Positions 18,042 to 25,602 of a stretch of DNA of 64,000 nucleotides are shown in pieces. The position numbers and the translations under genes are program-made. The stretch comes from Pseudoalteromonas rhizosphaerae (GTDB lineage: Bacteria > Pseudomonadota > Gammaproteobacteria > Enterobacterales > Alteromonadaceae): assembly GCF_902498845.1 (NCBI RefSeq), contig NZ_CABVLM010000001.1:620001-684000 (forward strand). The letters are read 5' to 3'. The stretch's first letter is position 1. Every line of letters begins with the position of its first letter. Under the pieces are notes generated by a model, which was given only the letters and a program-made list of their open reading frames with translations, had not been told where the DNA came from and ran no database searches.

Positions 18042-18251
18042 TAATCGCTTTTCTAAACGTCATTTTACTTCGCGCTTGCCTTCATCTTTTGATTTACTTG
18101 TATATCTCAAGTTTTAACCATTGTATTTTATACAAGCTTGTTTATCATATGGGGTCTATTTACAAAGGCATGTGAATAATTGAGCTTGATAGGGAATCAT
18201 GTAGCAATCCTCCACAAAAAGTTCACTGCCTATTTTTAAGGCTTCTTGTTT

Positions 18252-18782
18252 ATGTCATTTTTAACGACACTTAAAAAGTTTGGTAATCATATTGGTGCTT
18301 ACAAAGTGCACTTGTGCCCTGAGGTGAAAGGCCAAGTTAGTGAAAAGGGCGAGCCTTTATCTAATGTGAGAATAGACAGAGTATTAAATTTTTCTGATGG
18401 CAAATGTTATGAAGATTTCACTTACACGGATAAGAACGGAAGTTTCTTACTACCTGAAATTAATATTCGCTCTAATCAACCAGCAGTTCCATTAGCTGAG
18501 ATTTTTACTTCTCAAGCTATTTATTTATCCTACAATCATGAAGAATATTGCCTTTGGGGTTCTAGATTGTCAGGCGCTAAATACCGAGAGGAATATGCAA
18601 AAAAATTAAGGCAATTAATAGCCGATACCACTGATGAAAAGGTTCTTTTTAAATTTGAGAATAAGATAACTGAAGGCTATAAATTTGAAGCTTTAAGTAT
18701 TTGTCGTTGGTCTGATGATTTTGAAGTAGTGGAAAAAAATGCTTATTTTGACCTTTCAGAAATTGAAACGGATGGTAATTAA
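18252..18782 (+). CDS. DUF6795-like protein, possible partner of the lipase
   Basis: About 176 residues. A transthyretin/carboxypeptidase-regulatory-like start (CPEVKGQVSEKGEPLSNVRIDRV, then DFTYTDKNGSFLLPEI) resembles DUF6795, a group I associate from memory with bacterial effector neighbourhoods. No signal peptide or membrane segment. The ATG at 18252 follows AAGG by about nine bases. The lipase gene starts 32 bases downstream with its own ribosome-binding site. A role as adaptor or immunity protein is inferred from pairing only. Confidence 0.65.
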   Translation: MSFLTTLKKFGNHIGAYKVHLCPEVKGQVSEKGEPLSNVRIDRVLNFSDGKCYEDFTYTDKNGSFLLPEINIRSNQPAVPLAEIFTSQAIYLSYNHEEYCLWGSRLSGAKYREEYAKKLRQLIADTTDEKVLFKFENKITEGYKFEALSICRWSDDFEVVEKNAYFDLSEIETDGN

Positions 18783-18814
18783 TAAAACAAAACCTAAATT
18801 ATAAGGAAATATTG

Positions 18815-19957
18815 ATGAATGTTTTAAGCCCTGCAATAGCTGCTAACTTTGCTGCTATCTCATACGAAAGCCTTGATAAAAGAGGTTTGAGAGCTAACCC
18901 ATATTTTGAAAGGATTAGCTCTTTATTTTCATTCGAATCAGAATCTATAAAAGGTGTAAGTGGTTCTATTCTTGAGCGAGTTTTTAATCACTCGACCAAT
19001 TTTGGCTGTATTGCAAAAGGTAAGAAGGGTGCATATGAAGATGATTATGTTTTAGCTTTACGTGGCACGGCTAAAATCCGTGATGTTGTTACTGATTTAC
19101 ATTGTGGTTTAAGTACTTGTAGTAATGACCAACCTGTACATGCAGGCTTCAACCATACATTTAACTCCTTTAAAAATCAGTTAGAGCTATACTTTAAACA
19201 CAGGACTAAGAAAAAATTAAACATTCATGTTGTAGGTCATAGTTTAGGTGGTGCTTTAGCAAACTTAGCTGCTAACTGGTTAAAGCACCGCTTTGATGCC
19301 AATGTAAAATTATATACTTTTGGCGCGCCGCGAGTAGGTTATAATAGTTTTGCAGTAAAAACTGAGTCCGCAACAGATAACAGCATTTATCGTTGTGTAC
19401 ATGCAGCCGACCCTGTTCCTTTAGTGCCTGTGTGGCCATTTATGCATACGGAGCAAGAATATATTTTACACGGTGCTGCCACCATTACTCCAAAAGCACA
19501 TAGTATGACTAAGGAGACGCCAGGATATTTGCATACAGCAAGCAACTTTAAAAGTTATTCTGCTATTAACAAGGGAATGGAAAAACGGATTCAAGAAGAG
19601 GTAAGGCTTGATTATGAGAGACGACTCGAATGTAGCCGCACCTCTAAATGGGCTCGGAAAATTGGTGCAGCTTTAATTACTCATTTACGTGAGACTGGTA
19701 AATTATATGCGATACAAAATCATTTTTCGAACGCTCTCACAGTATACGATCAGATAGCTAAAGCATTAGCTGATAGCATCGATTTCTCTAAAAATTGTAC
19801 CAAAGATGTAAAAGGGATTTTAGGGCATATGCTAACATTCTGTGGCTATCCATTTCAGGTGATTTCTTTTACTTACGCTTCTATTAGGCATATTTTGCAA
19901 TTAATGCTTAAAAATATTTTTGCACTTGCTGGTGAAGCGATAGCGTTAACCAAATAG
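18815..19957 (+). CDS. Class 3 lipase family protein, possible antibacterial effector
   Basis: Alpha/beta hydrolase of lipase class 3. The nucleophile elbow is GHSLGGALAN (Ser143), followed by YTFGAPRVGYNSFA and HAADPVPLVP (Asp199); His229 or His240 completes the triad. The extra C-terminal ~130 residues end in a hydrophobic helical region (ITFYASIRHILQ-like and LKNIFALAGEAIAL). No secretion signal is present, which fits contact-dependent delivery such as type VI secretion, but no secretion gene lies in the window. The ATG at 18815 has AAGGA seven bases upstream. Effector status is inference. Confidence 0.85.
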   Translation: MNVLSPAIAANFAAISYESLDKRGLRANPYFERISSLFSFESESIKGVSGSILERVFNHSTNFGCIAKGKKGAYEDDYVLALRGTAKIRDVVTDLHCGLSTCSNDQPVHAGFNHTFNSFKNQLELYFKHRTKKKLNIHVVGHSLGGALANLAANWLKHRFDANVKLYTFGAPRVGYNSFAVKTESATDNSIYRCVHAADPVPLVPVWPFMHTEQEYILHGAATITPKAHSMTKETPGYLHTASNFKSYSAINKGMEKRIQEEVRLDYERRLECSRTSKWARKIGAALITHLRETGKLYAIQNHFSNALTVYDQIAKALADSIDFSKNCTKDVKGILGHMLTFCGYPFQVISFTYASIRHILQLMLKNIFALAGEAIALTK

Positions 19958-20038
19958 ATCTAAAAAATCGCCGTCAGGCTAATGCGAACAGTTAAGAGTT
20001 TTTTACTGATCATTTGGCTGACCTTCTACAGATATGAA

Positions 20039-20071
20039 AATCCGATGAGTATTTATCTCATTGGATTTTTT
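20039..20071 (+). terminator. Intrinsic terminator after the lipase gene
   Basis: AATCCGATGAG pairs with CTCATTGGATT (one G-T pair) around a seven-base loop, followed by a T-run. It lies about 80 bases after the lipase stop. Confidence 0.75.
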
Positions 20072-20245
20072 ATGGAACTGTCAAGAACTCTGAGATAAAG
20101 TGGGAAAATCGTAAAAAACAGAGAACAGAAGAGGTTAAATCTTGACTTCAGACATCACTCTTTTGCCTGAACAGTTATCCTCATTTTTACTATCGAGCAA
20201 AGTCTAAAGCAATCGATAGGCCAGTAACCCCTTGCTTTTAACTAA

Positions 20246-21103
20246 TCAGCACTTTAAATCCAACAACCCTTCTACCCATTCTAAAACTAGGCGTGTATCT
20301 CGGGTTTGAAAACGCTGTTTATTGGGTATGTAATAACAAAACTCAGATTCAACTGCTTGAGTATTAAAGTTTTTAAGTAACTCGGTGTTTAATAATCGTT
20401 GTACTAGCGTGGTTGAGCAAAATACCAGTGCAGAGCCTGTCATGGCTTCTTGAATGCCAAATAGCTCTTGATCAAAGGTTTTAATAATAAATAACGCAGG
20501 ATCTAAGTTGTTTTGAGTAAGCCATTGTTTAAGTGGTGGCTCACTCAGGGCGGTGTTTTTCCATTTTGTGGTATACAGCGTAACAGGGCCATTTTGCCAT
20601 GGGGTATTTGCTGCTTTGTATGAGCCAAATAGATTAAATTGTTCGGTTTTAATAATGTCATCAGCGTTTGTATTGTGCTGCTGGCCAAAGCGAATGGGCA
20701 AGGTGTGTAATTGTTTATCAACAGCTTCACTGGTTGATATATCAACCTCAAGATTAGGCTGGTTTATAGATAATTCCTGCAATGCGGGAATTAAGCGCAG
20801 TGCGGCCAGTGATGAGGTGGTGGTTATTTTAACGGCGGTGCCTTTAGCTTTTACGGTAGCCAGCGCTTGCTCGATGCGGTTAAAGCCGTCACTCGTGGCC
20901 GCACTTAAATATTCCCCGGTTGGTGTGAGGGTTATTTTTCTAACTTGGCGGTAAAATAAATCCACATTTAATCGGCTTTCAAGGTTATTTATATGATGCG
21001 AAATTGCAGTTGGCGTGAGCGATAGTTCATCAGCTGCGGCTTTAAAGCTGCCTAAACGTGCTGCTGATTCAAAGGCTTTAAGCGCTTGTAGTGAGACTTG
21101 CAT
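20246..21103 (-). CDS. LysR family regulator (GcvA-like subgroup)
   Basis: Helix-turn-helix SFKAAADELSLTPTAISHHINNLE at the N-terminus and an effector-binding domain, ~285 residues. The TPTAISHHI recognition helix is typical of the GcvA/AmpR subgroup. A TTG at 21118 would add five residues; the ATG at 21103 is preferred. Divergent from the azoreductase gene with ~130 bases between, so it probably controls that gene. Its 3' end is duplicated at 17888-18041. Confidence 0.92.
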   Translation of the reverse strand: MQVSLQALKAFESAARLGSFKAAADELSLTPTAISHHINNLESRLNVDLFYRQVRKITLTPTGEYLSAATSDGFNRIEQALATVKAKGTAVKITTTSSLAALRLIPALQELSINQPNLEVDISTSEAVDKQLHTLPIRFGQQHNTNADDIIKTEQFNLFGSYKAANTPWQNGPVTLYTTKWKNTALSEPPLKQWLTQNNLDPALFIIKTFDQELFGIQEAMTGSALVFCSTTLVQRLLNTELLKNFNTQAVESEFCYYIPNKQRFQTRDTRLVLEWVEGLLDLKC

Positions 21104-21232
21104 AATAAATGTTGGCAAATGATAAAATAAATTATAGATGAGTATAACTTATTTATAGCTGAGGTTAACTCGTTTGTGAATCGCCGCTGTTCGTTAGATG
21201 ATTACATCATATTCACTACGAGGATAAACAGT

Positions 21233-21898
21233 ATGACTACCCTACTACACATTGATGCAAGCGTAAGAGCCGCTAAAAATTACAACCCAGCTCATGATTC
21301 AATCTCTAAAAATATTGCTAAGCGTTTTATTGATAGCTTTGCACAGCACCAAGCTATAGATGAGTATATTTATCGTGATGTAGGTGTGAATCCGCCGCCT
21401 TTTATTACCCAAGGCTGGATAGGTGCGGTATTTACTCCTGATGATAAAAAGACTACTGAGCAAAAGCAGTTACTGGCGTTGTCTGACTTACTCATTGCAG
21501 AAATTGCTGGTGCTGACATTATTGTGATCTCCTCGCCTATGTATAACTACGGTATGCCAGCGCAGCTAAAGGCGTGGTTTGATCTAGTTGTTAGGATCAA
21601 CAAAACTTTTGATTTTGATCTGGCCCGTGGCGACTTTCCGCTGCTGCCTTTACTTGGCGGTAAGATTTTGGTTGTGATCACCTCAACTGGTGAGTTTGGT
21701 TTTGAGCAAGGTGGTATACGTGAGCATATGAGCCATTTAGTGCCGCACTTACGTACGTTGAGCAAATATTTAGGTGTGAGCACCATTCATGAAATTGCCT
21801 CTGAGTATCAAGAGTTTGCCGATACTCGTCATCAGCAGTCACTCGATAATGCTTATAGCCAAGCAGCAGCGCTAGGAATACAGTTAAGTAGTAAATAA
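21233..21898 (+). CDS. azoR: FMN-dependent NADH-azoreductase / NAD(P)H quinone reductase
   Basis: Flavodoxin-fold reductase: LLHIDASVRAAKNYNPAHDSIS binds the FMN phosphate, SSPMYNYGMPAQLKAWFD is the family signature, and ITSTGEFGF is the second flavin loop. AzoR-type enzymes reduce quinones and azo dyes by two electrons with NADH. The ATG at 21233 has GAGGAT upstream and gives 221 residues, slightly longer than E. coli AzoR. Divergent from a LysR gene. Confidence 0.87.
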   Translation: MTTLLHIDASVRAAKNYNPAHDSISKNIAKRFIDSFAQHQAIDEYIYRDVGVNPPPFITQGWIGAVFTPDDKKTTEQKQLLALSDLLIAEIAGADIIVISSPMYNYGMPAQLKAWFDLVVRINKTFDFDLARGDFPLLPLLGGKILVVITSTGEFGFEQGGIREHMSHLVPHLRTLSKYLGVSTIHEIASEYQEFADTRHQQSLDNAYSQAAALGIQLSSK

Positions 21899-22182
21899 TA
21901 TAAAAATACCGCATTTGCTATGCGGTGCAATTAAATATTGTTTAGATTTTTTCGGGCTAGTTTTTAAAGCGCAAACGCATCTTAGTATGTCAAATCCTTC
22001 AGCTTTATTACGGTAGTCGTGAATAATGGAGGCAAGTCCATTTTACTGATACTAATTATGTTGATGAAAGCGTAATATCTGGGATGTAAGTATCTGTATA
22101 AAGGAATTCGCGAGATTGAAAATAACTCTCTAAGCTTTAGATAAGCGGGCTACTTTTAACCTTATTTTGGATTGCCGACATT

Positions 22183-23067
22183 TTATGTAAAGTCATTACC
22201 TTGATATTTATCAATTAGCTTTTGGATAAATTGTTTAACCTTTGCAGGTAAATACGTTTTAGATACGTACAATGCATGCACTGGAAAGCTGGTGAGCGCT
22301 AACTCAGGGAGTAATTGAATTACTTCGCCTTTTAAAAGCTCTTCTTTAAAGGCCCATTTTGGACCTATGTGAATTCCTTTATCATCTAAGACGAGTCGTT
22401 TAACAGCGCTAACACTATTTACTGTGAAGTTTCCATGCAATTCAGTTTTTAATTCATCTGTAGAGATCGGCGTATCATATTGTGTTTTTTTATAAAGAAT
22501 AAAATTATGAGTTGCAAGCGATTGTACGTCTAGTGGCGCACCAAATTGGTTTATATAGCCTGTTGAAGCAACTGCAACTCGTGGCACTTCACCTATTTTT
22601 CTACAGATAAGACTTGAGTTGGGCAGCTTTCCAATTCTGATGGCAACATCAATGCTTTGTGATTTTAAATCTTCAAATTGGCTCCCTAATACTATCTCAA
22701 TAGATAAGTCAGGGTAATCCGTAGTCATTTCTTCAAGCACAGGAACAATAAACTTACAACCAAAGTCATGGGGAGCAGCAATTTTTAATAGGCCTGAAGG
22801 TTTATTAACCGTGTTTTTAATTAAGTTTTCTAGAGACTCTTGTTCACTCAGTAACCTTTTTAGCCCAGAGTAGTATTGTTGTCCTGACTCTGTTGGAGTG
22901 GAATGTTTAGTTGAACGCTCAACAAGCTTTACACCGAGGCGCTTTTCTAAATTAGCTATCCTGCGACTGACCGAAGAAGGATCGGTATTGAGAAGTTCAG
23001 CGGCTCTTTTAAAGCTACCCGCTTCAGTAACTCTGATAAACAGCTGTTCATTTGTTATCTCTTTCAT
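22183..23067 (-). CDS. LysR family regulator
   Basis: 294 residues with the LysR helix-turn-helix SFKRAAELLNTDPSSVSRRIANLEKRLG and an effector domain in which a proline-rich turn (LKIAAPHDFG) marks the CrgA-like subgroup. Divergent from the SDR gene with ~110 bases between start codons, so it is the likely controller of that gene. The 284 bases before it (21899-22182) show only a short hairpin at 21908-21926 and no gene. Confidence 0.93.
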   Translation of the reverse strand: MKEITNEQLFIRVTEAGSFKRAAELLNTDPSSVSRRIANLEKRLGVKLVERSTKHSTPTESGQQYYSGLKRLLSEQESLENLIKNTVNKPSGLLKIAAPHDFGCKFIVPVLEEMTTDYPDLSIEIVLGSQFEDLKSQSIDVAIRIGKLPNSSLICRKIGEVPRVAVASTGYINQFGAPLDVQSLATHNFILYKKTQYDTPISTDELKTELHGNFTVNSVSAVKRLVLDDKGIHIGPKWAFKEELLKGEVIQLLPELALTSFPVHALYVSKTYLPAKVKQFIQKLIDKYQGNDFT

Positions 23068-23180
23068 ATTTACTTATTGTAATTTTCGCATGTATTAAAT
23101 GAATTATTAGCGGGTTCTTTCTTTATGTACATTAAGGTTATAGTTGTCTGGTGATTAATTCAACAAATAAGGGCAAAATC

Positions 23181-23936
23181 ATGACATCACAAAAACAAGG
23201 TAAAGTGGCGGTTATCACGGGGGCAGCACGAAATATGGGACGGGCGTTTGCTGAGGCATTAGCAAAAGATGGCTGTGATATTGTTATTCATTACAACAGT
23301 GATGCTTCAGCAAGTGATGCTAAAGTGACTGCTAGTTTAGTTGAGCAAGCAGGTCAAAGAGCTATACTAGTGCAAGGCGAGCTTTCCGAGCCAAGCAATG
23401 TCACTGATTTATTTACTCAAGCTAAAGAGGCTTTTGGTCGTATCGATATAGTAATTAATAACGCAGGTAAAGTGATCAAACGACCATTCATAGAGTATAC
23501 AGAAGATGATTATAATGAAATGTTTAATGTAAATACTAAAGCTGCCTTTTTTGTGATGCAAGAGGCTGCTAAGCATATTGAAGACAATGGTCGAATCATT
23601 AGTATGGGCACGTCATTGCTGGCTGCTTTTACAGGAAACTATGCTCTATATGCAGGTTCAAAGGCACCGTTAGAAGACTTTACCAAAGCGTTGGCTAAAG
23701 AAATTGGTAGTCGCGGGGTCACTGTTAACACTGTTTGCCCTGGACCAATAGATACAGCGTTTTTCCATGGAGAAGAAAACGAACAATCAACTGCCTATAT
23801 GTGTGCAGCGAGTGTAGCTAATAGATTAGGTACGATTACTGACATTGTACCGCATATTCAGTTTTTAGCTTCAGCTCAATCACAATGGATGACGGGGCAG
23901 ACTTTATTTATTAATGGTGGCTTTGTTGCGCGTTAA
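23181..23936 (+). CDS. Short-chain dehydrogenase/reductase
   Basis: Classical SDR of ~251 residues: NAD(P) motif TGAARNMGRAFAEAL, NNAG (INNAGKVIK), a YxxxK catalytic pair in YALYAGSKAPLEDF and the PG motif in NTVCPGPIDTAFF. The Ser of the triad lies in ISMGTSL. Substrate cannot be read from sequence. The ATG at 23181 follows AAGGGC. Likely controlled by the divergent LysR. Confidence 0.92.
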   Translation: MTSQKQGKVAVITGAARNMGRAFAEALAKDGCDIVIHYNSDASASDAKVTASLVEQAGQRAILVQGELSEPSNVTDLFTQAKEAFGRIDIVINNAGKVIKRPFIEYTEDDYNEMFNVNTKAAFFVMQEAAKHIEDNGRIISMGTSLLAAFTGNYALYAGSKAPLEDFTKALAKEIGSRGVTVNTVCPGPIDTAFFHGEENEQSTAYMCAASVANRLGTITDIVPHIQFLASAQSQWMTGQTLFINGGFVAR

Positions 23937-24373
23937 TGTAAGTCAGTGGCTGCATAGCCACTCACTTTTATTAATTATAAAAGTTTCCGTTGTTACTACT
24001 TTATCGGCACAAGTCACTGATAGTAAAAATGTAGATAAAATTTATTCGCCAAAGCAAGTTGTTTTAGCATTGATAAGCGCGATGGATGCCAATAAAGGGT
24101 CTCTTATCCGCTCATTGTTTGCCAATGATGCAACTCAGAATTATGGGCACTGGTACGCTATTCAAAAAAGAGCTGAAAAGTTTAAGGCATGGCTTGAATC
24201 CGACACTATTGAAAGTGCATGGACAAGTAGTTGAGCCTAAGCTAAATGCCAGTGGTGAGCGTGTCATTGTGACTGGTACGTACATTAACAATAATAATTA
24301 CAAAATAGCTGCTGATTTTCTATTTATAGTAAAAGACGGATAAATTACTAGTTGGACAATGAGGTATGGCTGA
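23914..24373 (+). pseudogene. Frameshifted SnoaL/NTF2-like protein gene
   Basis: Two reading frames together make one small secreted NTF2-like protein. The first frame gives a signal-like start and SPKQVVLALISAMDANKG...KAWLESD and stops at 24234. The second continues LLKVHGQVVEP...VIVTGTYINNNNYKIAADFLF, and a TAA at 24341 falls where a lysine codon would be expected before ITSWTMRYG and the terminal TGA at 24371-24373. So there is one frameshift near 24200 and one nonsense change. A sequencing error could explain the frameshift but less easily both. Confidence 0.72.
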
Positions 24374-24420
24374 TATCTACATGCAACGTCGTGAAAACTT
24401 TATCTAATCAATGAGATTTT

Positions 24421-24831
24421 TTAGGTTTTTATTTTTTCTAGTTGCTCTAAGCTATAGAGCTTAGCTTCATTAACAGAGTTAAAATATACGGGCGGGTTAG
24501 ACTTGTATTTTTTTTCAACTAACTGTTTGTGGGTACTTGTGATATTGCAGTAACAACGTAAAATACATCCACGGCTTTCTTCAATATCGATTACCTTCAT
24601 AAGCTCTTCTATCGCATCAAATGTACACAACTGATATTCACTCATATCCATTATACGACACCATTTACCTGGATTCTCCAGTTCGGATATTTCCTTAAGT
24701 AAATGTTTATTAAATTCTTCAGCCATTTGCAGGTTCCAAGCACCAATTATTTTGTAAATCAATATATTTTTTGCCCGGCTGAACTCGAAATGGCCATGTG
24801 ATACAAATATAGAACCTAGATGCTGAACCAT
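24421..24831 (-). CDS. Uncharacterised 136-residue protein, possibly STAS-like
   Basis: Not firmly recognised. The alternating pattern (ILIYKIIGAWNLQMAEEFNKHLLKEI, then WCRIMDMSEYQL, and a C-terminal helix with NSVNEAKLYSLEQL) resembles STAS or SpoIIAA-like folds, where small cytoplasmic proteins take part in regulation. No signal peptide. The space 24832-25020 upstream holds no gene. Confidence 0.6.
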   Translation of the reverse strand: MVQHLGSIFVSHGHFEFSRAKNILIYKIIGAWNLQMAEEFNKHLLKEISELENPGKWCRIMDMSEYQLCTFDAIEELMKVIDIEESRGCILRCYCNITSTHKQLVEKKYKSNPPVYFNSVNEAKLYSLEQLEKIKT

Positions 24832-25020
24832 AATTAGCCTTTTTCTGTTGTTGAGAAGTACGATGAGAGTTTTTGCCCCTGCTGATAAGCATAGATGATA
24901 TTGCTATATCTCGATAGGCGAGGAAAATATTTTAATGCATGCAAGCGATTTTTACTTTAAAAATCAATCATCAATAAACCTGTTTTTCTTGTGTTACTAT
25001 CTTCACCATAACACACATTA

Positions 25021-25440
25021 TTAATTCAACGGCCCTTCTACCAGTGCTAAATCTAACTTTGTTACGGCTATATCTTCTTTATTAATTGCGTAGCTTATCC
25101 ATAAGCTGTTTTGCCAAAGATAACTTTTTGGGTAGCTGTAACCAATGCGTTTGTATTTACCTTGATACTGTATGGTCGGTAGAGTTTGTTGATCACGAAA
25201 AGCCATAACCACGTTGTTTGCTTTATTGATAAACCAGCTAGGCTCTAGCTCATCGCTAACATATTTACTAAAAGGTCGGTTGTAAGGCTTTTAAATCCTG
25301 TTCAATAACGCCATTTAGTGGCGTGCCTGCTTTATTTAATACCGATTAAAACTCACCCCAATTTATGCCACCTTCACTTTGGCTATATAAAACATGTATA
25401 TTTGGGCCATCTTCGTCTTTTTTGAGGATTGCCTGAGGTA
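25021..25440 (-). pseudogene. Remnant of a BNR/sialidase-type repeat protein
   Basis: Minus-strand coding pieces in two frames: upstream LKKDEDGPNIHVLYSQSEGG followed by INWGEF, an Asp-box-like S-x-x-G-x-x-W turn, then an in-frame stop at ~25346 and a shift at ~25275, then KYVSDELEPSWFINKANNVVM continuing into YSYPKSYLWQNSLWISYAIN to a stop at 25021. This looks like the C-terminal end of a beta-propeller sialidase-like enzyme. The N-terminal part is missing. Confidence 0.6.
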
Positions 25441-25602
25441 ATTATCGTTATGTATCATTTCGATACTAGCAAGCCATTAACTCAGCGGCTACTGGGTTTG
25501 CATAAGCTAGCTTTAAACATTAGTTGCTTGTATTATTTTTATTCAAAACGTAATGGGGGTTTACAAAAGCGATCTTTGTTTACGTGTGGTAAATTCAAAA
25601 AC

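Noticed and set aside
21908..21926. Hairpin ACCGCAT/ATGCGGT after azoR
   Set aside because: No T-run follows, so it is not called as a terminator.
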